Part shown: in pieces, positions 34,555-43,281 of the stretch | How positions within the stretch are numbered: position 1 is the stretch's first letter | How the letters are laid out: the number at the start of each line of letters is the position of its first letter | Origin: Pseudonocardia sp. N23 | GTDB lineage: Bacteria; Actinomycetota; Actinomycetes; Mycobacteriales; Pseudonocardiaceae | Assembly (NCBI RefSeq): GCF_002583555.1 | Contig: NZ_BEGX01000001.1 | Coordinates: forward strand, 105,900-169,899 | Length of the DNA stretch: 64,000 nucleotides | Reading direction: 5' to 3' | Made by a program: the position numbers and the translations under genes | The notes under the pieces: generated by a model | Databases searched by the model: none | What the model saw: only the letters and a program-made list of their open reading frames with translations | What the model was told of the DNA's origin: nothing

Positions 34555-35058
34555 TCAGTGGGCGGTGTGACGGGCCGCGACGTCGCCCGCGCCGCCGTGC
34601 TCGGCGGCCCAGCGCACCGAGTCGACGATCATCGAGTAGCCGGTGCAGCGGCAGAGGTTGCCCTCGATGCCTTCGCGCACCTCGTCCTCGTCGGGGTCGG
34701 GGTTCTCCAGCAGCAGGCCGGTGGCGGCCATGACCATGCCGGGTGTGCAGTAGCCGCACTGCAGGCCGTGGCACTGCTGGAAGCCCTGCTGGACCGGCGA
34801 CATCTCGCCGTCGGCGGCGAGGCCCTCGATGGTCAGGACGTCGGCGCCGTCGGCCGCCACGGCCAGCACCGAGCACGACTTCACGGTCCGCCCGTCGAGC
34901 ATCACGGTGCAGGCGCCGCAGTTGGAGGTGTCGCAGCCGACGTGGGTGCCGGTCAGCCCGCGGACCTCGCGCAGGTAGTGCACCAGCAGCAGCCGGGACT
35001 CGACCTCGTCGTCGCTCGTCGAGCCGTTGACGGTGACGCTGATCTTGTGGTGGGACAT
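34555..35058 (-). CDS. Molybdenum hydroxylase [2Fe-2S] small subunit (CoxS-like)
   Basis: A 167-residue iron-sulfur subunit of the xanthine oxidase/CO dehydrogenase family. The plant-type [2Fe-2S] cluster is bound by C42, C47, C50 and C62 ([12 protein letters not shown]...SC). The second cluster is bound by C101, C104, C136 and C138 ([15 protein letters not shown]). Electrons pass from the Mo site through these clusters. It begins one base after the stop of the large subunit gene. Confidence 0.93.
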   Translation of the reverse strand: MSHHKISVTVNGSTSDDEVESRLLLVHYLREVRGLTGTHVGCDTSNCGACTVMLDGRTVKSCSVLAVAADGADVLTIEGLAADGEMSPVQQGFQQCHGLQCGYCTPGMVMAATGLLLENPDPDEDEVREGIEGNLCRCTGYSMIVDSVRWAAEHGGAGDVAARHTAH

Positions 35059-35059
35059 G

Positions 35060-37375
35060 TCAGCTCGCCTTCTGCGCCAGGATGCGCCAGACCTTCTGCG
35101 GGGTGCACGGCATCTCGACGTCGCGCACGCCCAGGTGCGAGAGCGCGTCGACGACCGCGTTGACGACGGCCTGCGGCGCCGCGGTGGCGCCGGACTCGCC
35201 GAGGCCCTTGGCGCCCAGGGGGTTGAAGCTCGTCTTCGTGACGATGTGGTCGGTCTCGTAGCGGGGCAGGTCCATCGCCGACGGCAGCGTGTAGTCGACG
35301 AGGGTGCCCGACGCGGGCTGGCCGTCGTCGCCGTAGCGGACCTCCTCGATCAGCGCCTGCGCGATGCCCTGCGCGACACCGCCGTGGATCTGGCCCGTCG
35401 CCATCAGGGGGTTGATGACGGTGCCGCAGTCGTCGACGGCGATGTAGCGGGCGACCTTCACGAAGCCGGTGTCGCGGTCGATCTCGACGACGCAGCAGTG
35501 CGCCCCCGACGGGTACGACAGGTTCGACGGTTCGAAGTAGGCCGTCTCGTTGAGGCCGAGGTCGAAGCCGTCGGGCAGCAGGTGCGGCTTGAACGAGCGG
35601 ACGGCGACCTCGGCCATCGAGACGCCCTGGTCGGGGGCGCCCTTGACGCTGAACCGGCCGTCGACGAGCTCGAGGTCGGACTCGTCGGCCTCCAGCATGT
35701 GCGCGGCGATCTTCATCGCCTTGTCCCGCACCTTGCCCGCGGCCTTGAACACCGCGGAGCCGCCGACGGGCGCGCCGCGGCTGCCCATCGTCCCGATGCC
35801 CTCCTGCACCATCGCGGTGTCGCCGTGCACGAGGCTGATCCGCTCGAACGGGATCGACAGCTCGTCGGCGACGATCTGGGCGAACGCGGTCTGGTGGCCC
35901 TGCCCGTGTGGGCTGGTGCCGACCTTGACCACCGCGGACCCGTCGGTGTTGAGCCGGATGTTGGCCGACTCCCAGCCGCCGACGTAGCCGAACTGCTCGA
36001 ACAGCGGCGTCGGCCCGAAGCCACCCATCTCGACGAACGTGGAGAAGCCGATGCCCAGCAACGGTTTCGCCGGGTCGTCGCGGCGGGCGTCGCGGTCGGC
36101 GCGCAGCGCGTCGTAGTCGATGCTCTCCAGGAGCTTCGCCAGCGCGCCGGGGAAGTCGCCCTCGTCGTAGACGATGCCCTCGAACTGGGTCGCGAACGGC
36201 ATCTCGCCGGGCTGGACGAAGTTGCGCCGCCGCACGTCGAGGGGGTCGAGGCCCAGCTCGGCGGCGACGTGGTCGACGACCCGCTCGATCATGAACGACG
36301 CCTCGGGCCGGCCCGCGCCGCGGTACGCGCCGACGGGCGTGGTGTTGGTGACGACCGACCGGAAGCTCGGCGCGATGACCGGGATCTTGTAGCAGCCGCC
36401 CGCCATGAACGAGGTCAGCGTCGGCAGGCCGATGCCGGTGGCGTCGGGCCAGCCGCCGCAGTCCTGGGTGATCTTCACGCGCAGCGCGAGGAGCGCGCCG
36501 TCGTCGTCGAAACCGACCTCGACCTCGTGGTCCTGGGCCCGGCCGTGGACCATCGAGGTCATGTTCTCGCTGCGGGTCTCGACGTACTTGACCGGGCGCC
36601 GCAGCCGCCGCGACAGCTCCGAGGTGAGGATGAACTCGGGGTAGCAGGACGCCTTGGCGCCGAACCCACCGCCGACGTCCGGGGCGACGACGCGCACCTC
36701 CTGCTGGGAGAGCCCGAACATCGCGGCCAGCTCGTTGCGGGAGTGGTGCGGGGTCTGGGTGGTCGCCCAGAGCGTGAGGCCGGACGCCTGCCAGTCGGCG
36801 AGGCACACGGTCGGCTCCATCGGGACCGCGGCGCAGCGCTGGTTCTTCAGGTGGATGGCGAGCCGGTGCGGGGCCGCGGCGAGCTCGGCCTCGGCGTCGG
36901 TGGCCGAGAGGACGTGCTCCAGGACGATGTTGGACTCCAGCCCGTCGAGGATCGGGACGGCGCCCTCGGCGGTCGCGGCCTCGACGCTCGCCATGACCGG
37001 GAGCTCCTCGTACTCGACGAGGACGGCCTCGGCGGCGTCGGCGGCGGCGTAGCGGTCGGCCGCCACGACGACGGCCACGGGCTCGCCGACGAACCGCACC
37101 TTGTCCCTGGCCAGACACGGGCGCTCCATGCCGGGGACCGAACGGTTCGGCGGCAGGCCCTCCAGGTCGGCGTTCGTCCAGACGCCGAGGACGCCGGGTT
37201 TCGCGGCGGCCTCGGAGACGTCGATCGAGACGATCCTCGCGTGCGCGAGGTAGCTGCGGACGTAGACCATGTGGACGGTGCCGGGGAGCCGGATGTCGTC
37301 GACGAAGGTCCCACGGCCGGTGAGCAGGGCCGGGTCCTCCTTGCGGATGACCGCCGCGCCGACCATCGATCCCAT
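35060..37375 (-). CDS. Molybdenum hydroxylase large subunit (CoxL form II-like)
   Basis: A 771-residue molybdopterin cytosine dinucleotide-binding subunit of the xanthine dehydrogenase family. The active-site loop reads VGAYRGAGRPE at residues 349-358, the AYRGAGR signature of form II enzymes; the AYxCSFR loop of true aerobic CO dehydrogenase is absent. Mo-pterin motifs GGGFGAK and GQGHQT are present, and GLGESGATAAP supplies the catalytic Glu near the C-terminus. ATG 37375 follows GGGAGG at five bases. Small subunit and two SDR genes follow; the usual FAD (CoxM) subunit is missing from the unit. Substrate likely an aldehyde or heteroaromatic, unknown. Confidence 0.92.
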   Translation of the reverse strand: MGSMVGAAVIRKEDPALLTGRGTFVDDIRLPGTVHMVYVRSYLAHARIVSIDVSEAAAKPGVLGVWTNADLEGLPPNRSVPGMERPCLARDKVRFVGEPVAVVVAADRYAAADAAEAVLVEYEELPVMASVEAATAEGAVPILDGLESNIVLEHVLSATDAEAELAAAPHRLAIHLKNQRCAAVPMEPTVCLADWQASGLTLWATTQTPHHSRNELAAMFGLSQQEVRVVAPDVGGGFGAKASCYPEFILTSELSRRLRRPVKYVETRSENMTSMVHGRAQDHEVEVGFDDDGALLALRVKITQDCGGWPDATGIGLPTLTSFMAGGCYKIPVIAPSFRSVVTNTTPVGAYRGAGRPEASFMIERVVDHVAAELGLDPLDVRRRNFVQPGEMPFATQFEGIVYDEGDFPGALAKLLESIDYDALRADRDARRDDPAKPLLGIGFSTFVEMGGFGPTPLFEQFGYVGGWESANIRLNTDGSAVVKVGTSPHGQGHQTAFAQIVADELSIPFERISLVHGDTAMVQEGIGTMGSRGAPVGGSAVFKAAGKVRDKAMKIAAHMLEADESDLELVDGRFSVKGAPDQGVSMAEVAVRSFKPHLLPDGFDLGLNETAYFEPSNLSYPSGAHCCVVEIDRDTGFVKVARYIAVDDCGTVINPLMATGQIHGGVAQGIAQALIEEVRYGDDGQPASGTLVDYTLPSAMDLPRYETDHIVTKTSFNPLGAKGLGESGATAAPQAVVNAVVDALSHLGVRDVEMPCTPQKVWRILAQKAS

Positions 37376-37434
37376 GTGGACCTCCCCGTCCTCACAGCCG
37401 CGGCGCCGGTGCCGCGGCGTGTCGCCGATCACGA

Positions 37435-37450
37435 CGTTAGGAACCTAACG
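37435..37450. promoter_or_regulatory. Operator-like palindrome upstream of the molybdenum hydroxylase operon
   Basis: CGTTAGG-AA-CCTAACG, perfect 7-bp arms, 60 bases before the large-subunit start and 39 bases beyond the Lrp gene's end. Its position fits a repressor or activator site for the leftward operon. The cognate regulator is not identified. Confidence 0.5.
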
Positions 37451-37488
37451 CCGCCGCGTGACGGGTCGCAAGGGCGGCGCTCTGTCGA

Positions 37489-37971
37489 TCAGCGGTTGCG
37501 GGTCGGTGCCCAGTGGCCGGCCCGTACGAGCGGAAGGGTCCGGTGCGGGATGCGCTGCGTCAGGGCCATCTGCGACCGGGTCCGCATCACGCCGGGGACC
37601 GCGATCAGCCGCTGGATGACGTGTTCCAGCTCGGTGGTGTCGCGGGCGACGACCTGGCACAGCAGGTCCCCGTCGCCGGTGACGGTGTGCGCCTCGACGA
37701 CCTCCGGGATCGCCGTCAGGTCCTCGACGACCGAGTCGAGATAACCCTGGGTCAGGTCGAGGTGCACGAAGGCGAGCATCTGGTAGCCGAACGCCCGCGG
37801 CTCGACCTGCGGTGCCAGGCCCGAGATCACCCCCGACTCCTGCAGTCGCAGGAACCGCGCGGCGACCGTGCCACGGGCGACGCCGAGGGTGCGCGCGTGC
37901 TCGCGCAGGCCGGCCCGCGGGTGCTCCAGCAGCAGCTGCAGCAACGACCGGTCGAGCTCGTCGAGGGTCAT
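37489..37971 (-). CDS. Lrp/AsnC-family transcriptional regulator
   Basis: A 160-residue feast/famine regulator. The N-terminal helix-turn-helix spans residues 4-55 (LDELDRSLLQLLLEHPRAGL, REHARTLGVARGTVAARFLR), followed by the RAM effector domain (VVEAHTVTGDGDLLCQVVAR). It is divergent from the indolepyruvate ferredoxin oxidoreductase gene, a standard Lrp-target layout, so it probably responds to an aromatic or branched-chain amino acid or keto acid. A candidate site lies at 38015-38038. Confidence 0.92.
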   Translation of the reverse strand: MTLDELDRSLLQLLLEHPRAGLREHARTLGVARGTVAARFLRLQESGVISGLAPQVEPRAFGYQMLAFVHLDLTQGYLDSVVEDLTAIPEVVEAHTVTGDGDLLCQVVARDTTELEHVIQRLIAVPGVMRTRSQMALTQRIPHRTLPLVRAGHWAPTRNR

Positions 37972-38014
37972 GGTCCGTTGGCCTCCCTTGGTCGGGCGTC
38001 GCGGACCCGCACTG

Positions 38015-38038
38015 TACCGATGGCCCGATGGATCGGTA
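38015..38038. promoter_or_regulatory. Candidate Lrp-type operator
   Basis: TACCGAT and its exact reverse complement ATCGGTA, arms 38015-38021 and 38032-38038, 10-base spacer. The 24-bp site lies between the divergent Lrp and oxidoreductase genes. A further half-site ATCGGT occurs at 38061. Confidence 0.5.
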
Positions 38039-38119
38039 TTGATCCTGGACGGATGCTCGATCGGTTCCTAGCGTCGCGTCATCCGGGTCAGTACGACGGG
38101 TCGATACGAGGAGGCAGCC

Positions 38120-41100
38120 GTGACGATCGTGGAACCGGGCCCGGTGGAGACTCTCGCGCCCGCGCGGCCGTACTCCCTCGACGACCGCTACGTCGCCGAC
38201 GACGGCGTCGTCCACATGAACGGGGTGCAGGCGCTGGTCCGGCTGCTGTTCCAGCAGAGCCGCCACGACCGCGCCGCCGGCCTCGACACGCGCATGTTCG
38301 TCTCCGGCTACGAGGGCTCCCCGCTCGGCGGCTTCGACCTCGAGCTCGGTCGCCGCCGCGCCCTGCTCGACGAGCACGGCGTCGTCTTCACCCCTGGGCT
38401 CAACGAGGAGTCCGCCGCAACCGCCGTGCAGGGCACCCAGCTCGCCGCGATCGCCGGCGGCCTGCGCCACGACGGCGTCACCGGGTTCTGGTACGGCAAG
38501 GCGCCCGGCCTCGACCGGGCCAGCGACGCCATCCGGCACGCCAACCTCATGGGCACCCACCGCACCGGTGGCGTCCTCGCCGTCGTCGGCGACGATCCGG
38601 CCGCGAAGTCGTCGAGCGTGCCCTGCACGTCGGAGATGACGTTCGCCGACCTCGCCGTTCCGACGCTCTACCCGGCCGAACCCTCCGAGGTCGTCACGCT
38701 GGGGCTGCACGGTGTCGCGTTGTCACGGGCCAGCGGCCTGTGGGCCGGTATGAAGATCACGACGGCCGTCGCCGACGGGTCCACGACCGTCCACGCGTCG
38801 GACTTCGCGCTCCGGCCGGTGGTGCCGGCGCTGCTGGTCGACGGCCGTCCCTTCCAGCACACGGTGACCGGGCGGCTGCTCCAGCCGACCCTCGGCCCGT
38901 TGGAGCGCGACCTGCACGGCGCCCGCACCCAGCTCGCCCTGCGCTACGCCGCCGCCAACGGTCTCAACACGATCCCCGTCCGCACCGGCGACGACCGGAT
39001 CGGCATCGTCGCCGCCGGCAAGACCTGGCTCGACCTGCGGCACGCCCTCGACGTCCTCGGCCTCGACGACGACGAGCTGCGCCGCCGCGGCGTCCGGCTG
39101 CTCAAGCTCGGCATGATCCACCCCGTCGAACCGGGCATCGTCCGCGAGTTCGCCTCGGGCCTGCGCGAGATCGTCGTCGTCGAGGAGAAGCGAGCGTTCC
39201 TCGAGACCGCGGTCAAGGAGATCCTCTACGGCGGCTCCGGCGCCCCCGCCGTGCGCGGCAAGGACCTGTTCGCGCCGCACGGCGAGCTCGGGTCCGACGA
39301 CGTCGCCGCCGGACTCGCGACGGTCCTTCACGACCTGCCGTCGGTCGTCGCCTGGCGCGAGGCCCGCCGCCCCGCCCGCCGCGGACCGGTCATGCTGCCG
39401 CTCGCCGCGAGCCGCACCCCGTACTTCTGCTCCGGCTGCCCGCACAACACCTCGACCGCGCCGCCCCAGGACTCGCTGGTCGCCGCAGGCATCGGCTGCC
39501 ACACGATGGTGCTGCTGATGGACCCGGAGCAGGTCGGCGAGGTCATCGGGCTGACACAGATGGGCGGCGAGGGCACCCAGTGGATCGGGATGTCGCCGTT
39601 CGTCGAGGCCGGGCACCTCGTCCAGAACCTCGGTGACGGCACCTTCCACCACTCCGGTTCGCTGGCGATCCGTGCGGCCGTCGCGTCCGGCGTCAACATC
39701 ACCTACAGGCTGCTGCACAACGGGACCGTCGCCATGACCGGCGGGCAGGACGCCATCGGCGCGCTCGGCGTCCCGGCCATCACCGGGCTGCTCGCCGTCG
39801 AAGGGGTGGCGCGCACGATCGTCACCACCGACGAGCCCGCGCGGTACCGCGGCGTCCGCCTGGCCCAGGGCGTGGAGGTCTGGCACCGCGACCGCGTGGA
39901 GGAGGCCCAGCGGCTGCTCGCGACGGTCCCCGGCGTCACCGTCCTGATCCACGACCAGGAGTGCGCCGCGGAGAAGCGCCGCAAGCGCAAGCGCGGCAAG
40001 GCCGCCACCCCGACGACGCGCGTCATGATCAACGAACGCGTCTGCGAGGGCTGCGGCGACTGCGGGCAGAAGTCCAACTGCCTGTCGGTGCAGCCCGTCG
40101 AGACCGAGTTCGGGCGCAAGACGCAGATCCATCAGTCGTCCTGCAACCTCGACTTCTCCTGCCTCGACGGGGACTGCCCGTCGTTCCTGTCGGTCGTTCC
40201 CGGGACCCTCCCGACGACGACGGCGCCGTACCTGGCAGCGTTGCCCGAGCCGCTCTTCGACGGCCGCACCGACGTCACCGTCCGGCTCGCGGGCGTCGGC
40301 GGTACGGGCGTCGTCACCGTCTCCGCGATCCTCGCGACGGCCGCCGTCATCGCCGGGCGCGAGGTCCGCGGGCTCGACCAGACCGGGCTCGCGCAGAAGG
40401 GCGGCGCGGTCGTCTCGGACCTGCGGATCTCTCTCGGGGGAACCGATGCCCCGGGCAAGCTCGGCGAGCGGGAGTGCGACCTCTACCTCGGCGCCGACCT
40501 CCTCGTCGCTGCCGACAAGGCCCAGCTCGCGGTCACCGACCCCGCGCGCACGGTCGCCGTGGTGTCGACGACCCAGGTCCCCACCGGTGCCATGGTCACC
40601 GATCCGTCGGTCTCGTTCCCGCAGGTCGACGGGGTCGTCCGGCGCATCGCCGACAACGTCCGCGCCGGCACCTACCTCGACGCGCGGGGACTGTCCGAGC
40701 AGCTGTTCGGCGACGACCAGTACGCCAACATGATCCTTGTCGGCGCCGGCTACCAGATGGGCGCGCTGCCCGTCCCCGCCGCTGCGATCGAGCGGGCCAT
40801 CGAGCTCAACGGCGCGGCCGTCGCGTCGAACGTCCAGGCCTTCCGGCGGGGCCGGCAGGCCGTCGCGGACCCGGCGGGGCTGGACCGGGTCCTGTCTCCC
40901 GCTGCTGTCGCGGCGCCGACCGACCTCGCGGGGATCGTCGGCACGCGGGTCGAGGAGCTCACCGCGTACCAGTCCGCGGCCTACGCCGCGTCGTACGCCG
41001 CGGACGTGGAGCGCGTCCGCGTCGCCGAGGACGCCGCGGTCCCCGGCTCGACCGCGCTCGCCGAGGCCGTCGCGGTGAACCTGCACAAGCTGATGGCCTA

Positions 41101-41524
41101 CAAGGACGAGTACGAGGTCGCCCGGCTGAGCCTCGACCCCGCGGTCGCGGCGTCGGTGGAGGAGCAGTTCGGCGCCGGCGCCCGCGTCGCCTACAAGCTG
41201 CACCCGCCGGTGCTGCGCGCGCTGGGGATGAACCGCAAGATCGCCCTGCGACGGACCGCGGGACCGGCGTTCCGCACCCTGCGCGCCATGCGCCGCCTGC
41301 GCGGCACCAGGTTCGACCCGTTCGGTCTCGCGCACGTGCGCCGGGTCGAGCGGGAGCTGATCGAGGAGTACCGCACGGTCGTCGACGGCCTGCTGGCGGA
41401 CCTGTCCGCCCGCTCCCTGCCCCGTGCGGTGGAGATCGCGGAGCTGCCCGACATGATCCGCGGCTACGAGGACATCAAGCTCGCCTCCGTGGCCCGGTAC
41501 CGGGAAGCCCTGCAGTCCCTGTGA
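38120..41524 (+). CDS. Indolepyruvate ferredoxin oxidoreductase, fused alpha-beta type
   Basis: A 1134-residue 2-ketoacid:ferredoxin oxidoreductase that converts arylpyruvates (indolepyruvate, phenylpyruvate) to the acyl-CoA with reduction of ferredoxin. Domain order: pyrimidine-binding region (1-230), transketolase C-like region, TPP-binding domain with G505-D-G, a CxxCxxCxxxxxC cluster site (C642, C645, C648, C654) and further Cys C675, C681, C686, then the gamma-type domain (LAGVGGTGVVTVSAIL) and a C-terminal DUF6537-like part. This is the large bacterial aerobic form in one chain. GTG start with GAGGAGG. Divergent Lrp regulator. It could feed arylacetyl-CoA to a pathway elsewhere. Confidence 0.93.
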   Translation: MTIVEPGPVETLAPARPYSLDDRYVADDGVVHMNGVQALVRLLFQQSRHDRAAGLDTRMFVSGYEGSPLGGFDLELGRRRALLDEHGVVFTPGLNEESAATAVQGTQLAAIAGGLRHDGVTGFWYGKAPGLDRASDAIRHANLMGTHRTGGVLAVVGDDPAAKSSSVPCTSEMTFADLAVPTLYPAEPSEVVTLGLHGVALSRASGLWAGMKITTAVADGSTTVHASDFALRPVVPALLVDGRPFQHTVTGRLLQPTLGPLERDLHGARTQLALRYAAANGLNTIPVRTGDDRIGIVAAGKTWLDLRHALDVLGLDDDELRRRGVRLLKLGMIHPVEPGIVREFASGLREIVVVEEKRAFLETAVKEILYGGSGAPAVRGKDLFAPHGELGSDDVAAGLATVLHDLPSVVAWREARRPARRGPVMLPLAASRTPYFCSGCPHNTSTAPPQDSLVAAGIGCHTMVLLMDPEQVGEVIGLTQMGGEGTQWIGMSPFVEAGHLVQNLGDGTFHHSGSLAIRAAVASGVNITYRLLHNGTVAMTGGQDAIGALGVPAITGLLAVEGVARTIVTTDEPARYRGVRLAQGVEVWHRDRVEEAQRLLATVPGVTVLIHDQECAAEKRRKRKRGKAATPTTRVMINERVCEGCGDCGQKSNCLSVQPVETEFGRKTQIHQSSCNLDFSCLDGDCPSFLSVVPGTLPTTTAPYLAALPEPLFDGRTDVTVRLAGVGGTGVVTVSAILATAAVIAGREVRGLDQTGLAQKGGAVVSDLRISLGGTDAPGKLGERECDLYLGADLLVAADKAQLAVTDPARTVAVVSTTQVPTGAMVTDPSVSFPQVDGVVRRIADNVRAGTYLDARGLSEQLFGDDQYANMILVGAGYQMGALPVPAAAIERAIELNGAAVASNVQAFRRGRQAVADPAGLDRVLSPAAVAAPTDLAGIVGTRVEELTAYQSAAYAASYAADVERVRVAEDAAVPGSTALAEAVAVNLHKLMAYKDEYEVARLSLDPAVAASVEEQFGAGARVAYKLHPPVLRALGMNRKIALRRTAGPAFRTLRAMRRLRGTRFDPFGLAHVRRVERELIEEYRTVVDGLLADLSARSLPRAVEIAELPDMIRGYEDIKLASVARYREALQSL

Positions 41525-41560
41525 GTGGCGATGGTCGCCATGGCGACCATCGCCACTCAC
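41521..41560. repeat. 40-bp perfect palindrome at the 3' end of the oxidoreductase gene
   Basis: Arms 41521-41540 and 41541-41560 are exact reverse complements. The first arm begins GTGAGTGGCG and includes the TGA stop of the upstream gene (41522-41524). As RNA this makes an 18-bp stem with a 4-base loop, a potential terminator placed unusually on the stop codon itself. It is directly followed by, and overlaps, a 17-bp tandem repeat. Confidence 0.85.
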
Positions 41561-41625
41561 GACGGTCCTTCCGTCACGATGGTCTTTTCCTCACGACGGT
41601 TCTTCTCCCACGACGGTGTGGGCTC
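41558..41625 (+). repeat. Four tandem 17-bp direct repeats
   Basis: The core CACGAYGGT occurs at 41558, 41575, 41592 and 41609, exactly 17 bases apart; the first three are followed by YYTT pyrimidine-rich sequence, the last by GTGG. The array lies between the palindrome and the ribosome-binding site of the next gene. The period is not a multiple of three, so it does not encode a protein repeat. It may be a multi-site operator for the flavoprotein gene. Confidence 0.8.
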
Positions 41626-41638
41626 AGCGGAGGTACGG

Positions 41639-43072
41639 GTGGACGAGGTCGATCTGGTCGTCGTCGGGTTCGGCGGTGCGGGTGCCGCCGCGGCGATCAC
41701 CGCGCACGACGCCGGTGCGACCGTCGTCGTGTGCGAGAAGCAGGCCGCGGACGCCCACACGCCCAGCACCCGGATGTCGGGCGGGCTCGTCATGGCCGTG
41801 GACTCCGCGCCCGACGGCGCCGCCTACCTCGACGCCTGCGCGGGCGGCATGGTGCCTGCCGACGTCACCGCCGCCTGGGCCGAGTCGGCCACCGACGTCC
41901 TCGACTGGCTGCGCAAGACCGCGGGGCTCACGTTCTCGTGCATCAACACCGCCGAGCATCCCGAGCTCCCCGGCGCGTCCGGGGTCGGGGTCCACCAGCC
42001 GGGCGATGCCGCGTTCCGGCTCGACCCGTCCGCAGGCGCGGGCGACGCGCTCTTCGCCGCTGTCGCCGCGGCCGTCCGTTCGCGAGAGATCGAGGTCCGC
42101 TGGTCGACGCCCGCGCAGCGGCTGATCGTCGAGGACGGGCGGGTCGTCGGGGTGCAGACCGCCGGCGGGCCGATCAGGGCGAGGCGCGGGGTCGTGCTCA
42201 CCTGCGGCGGCTACGAGTTCGACGAGAACCTCAAGCGCGACAACCTCCGCGCCTACCCGGTGCACTTCTACGGCAACCCCGGCAACACCGGCGACGGCGT
42301 CCGCATGGCGCAGGCCGCAGGGGCCGGGCTGTGGCACATGAACTCGATGGTCGGCCGGGCGATCGGGCACTTCCCGCTGGAGTCGGCCGAGGGGGGATGG
42401 CTCAACTTCATCATCTCGATCGACCCGCCGGGACACGTGATCGCCGATCGTCACGGTGAGCGGTACGCCGACGAGACGATGCAGGCCCAGCTCCTGCACG
42501 GCTTCTACTACGAGATGCTGCGCTACGACTACGAGCGCGCCGAGTACAGCCGCATCCCCAGCTGGTGGGTCTTCGACGAACGCCGCCGCGCCGCGGGCCC
42601 GCTGACGTTGGCGCACATCGGCGCGGTGAAGGTCGGTCTCTACGACTGGAGCGCCGACAACTCCGCCGAGATCGAACGCGGCTGGATCGCCCGCGGGGAC
42701 ACCCCGTTCGAGGCCGCTGTGGCCGCGGGGATGGAGGACCCGGAGGCATTGGCGCGCAGCGTCGCCGAGTACAACGCCGCCTGCGCGGCCGGCGTCGACC
42801 CACTGGGGCGGGCCGCCGAGACCCTCGTCCCGCTCGACTCGCCGCCCTACTACTGCGTGCCGGTCTACCCGGGCGGGTCCAACACGTGCGGCGGCCCGGT
42901 CCGCGATGCCGGCAGCCGGGTCCTCGACCCCTACGACGTGCCGATCCCCGGGCTCTACGCCGCGGGGGAGCTGGGGCAGCCCGTCGGCATGCTCTACCCG
43001 GCCGACGGGGCCAACCTCTCCGAGGCCTTCTGCTTCGGCCGCATCGCCGCGACGACGGCGCTGTCGGACTGA
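41639..43072 (+). CDS. FAD-dependent oxidoreductase (fumarate reductase flavoprotein-like)
   Basis: A 477-residue flavoprotein. FAD motif VVVGFGGAGAAAAITAHDAG is at residues 7-26; the second FAD block is IPGLYAAGELGQPVGMLYPA followed by AFCFGRIAA at the C-terminus. The substrate-side block VHFYGNPGNTGDGVRMAQAAGA is typical of the FAD_binding_2 family that includes ketosteroid dehydrogenases and urocanate reductase. GTG 41639 is chosen for GGAGG five bases upstream; the open frame extends to 41525 but that part is the palindrome and repeat array. Electron partner and substrate unknown. Confidence 0.87.
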   Translation: MDEVDLVVVGFGGAGAAAAITAHDAGATVVVCEKQAADAHTPSTRMSGGLVMAVDSAPDGAAYLDACAGGMVPADVTAAWAESATDVLDWLRKTAGLTFSCINTAEHPELPGASGVGVHQPGDAAFRLDPSAGAGDALFAAVAAAVRSREIEVRWSTPAQRLIVEDGRVVGVQTAGGPIRARRGVVLTCGGYEFDENLKRDNLRAYPVHFYGNPGNTGDGVRMAQAAGAGLWHMNSMVGRAIGHFPLESAEGGWLNFIISIDPPGHVIADRHGERYADETMQAQLLHGFYYEMLRYDYERAEYSRIPSWWVFDERRRAAGPLTLAHIGAVKVGLYDWSADNSAEIERGWIARGDTPFEAAVAAGMEDPEALARSVAEYNAACAAGVDPLGRAAETLVPLDSPPYYCVPVYPGGSNTCGGPVRDAGSRVLDPYDVPIPGLYAAGELGQPVGMLYPADGANLSEAFCFGRIAATTALSD

Positions 43073-43100
43073 GGCGGCGCACCGGCCCACCCCCGATTCC

Positions 43101-43160
43101 ACGATCAAGGTGTTGCGACGATCCCAGGACCACACCTCAGTTGCGCGACTGTGCCGTTCG
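43101..43160. repeat. Degenerate copy of an intergenic hairpin element
   Basis: The stretch between convergent genes contains CACGATC near 43101, then CACACCTCAG and GACTGTGCCGTTCGT at 43147-43161. The same pieces occur in the same order in the well-formed hairpin at 53321-53375 (CACGATC, GCACCTGAAC, GACTGTGCCGTTCGT). Here the arms no longer pair fully. The 43073-43281 interval has no gene. Confidence 0.45.
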
Positions 43161-43281
43161 TTCGGGGAGGGGTCGGAACACGCGGGCCGCCAGCTCGCGG
43201 CGGCCGCGCACCCGGCCCTGTCGACGATCGACCCCTGGCGGTGCGGACGTCCCCTGCCTGCGTGACCTGTGAGCGGAGGGC

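Noticed and set aside
34555..37375. True aerobic CO dehydrogenase (form I)
   Set aside because: The active-site loop is AYRGAGR, not the AYxCSFR-type loop with the Cu-binding Cys, and no FAD subunit is adjacent.
38723..41560. Minus-strand open frame of 945 codons opposite the indolepyruvate oxidoreductase gene
   Set aside because: Antisense to a gene with unmistakable motifs; its composition (Asp/Gly/Arg/Val-rich, no domain pattern) is that of a shadow frame.
41525..41638. N-terminal extension of the flavoprotein through the palindrome and repeat array
   Set aside because: The 17-base period shifts frame at every unit, a GGAGG site precedes GTG 41639, and the FAD motif starts right after that codon.
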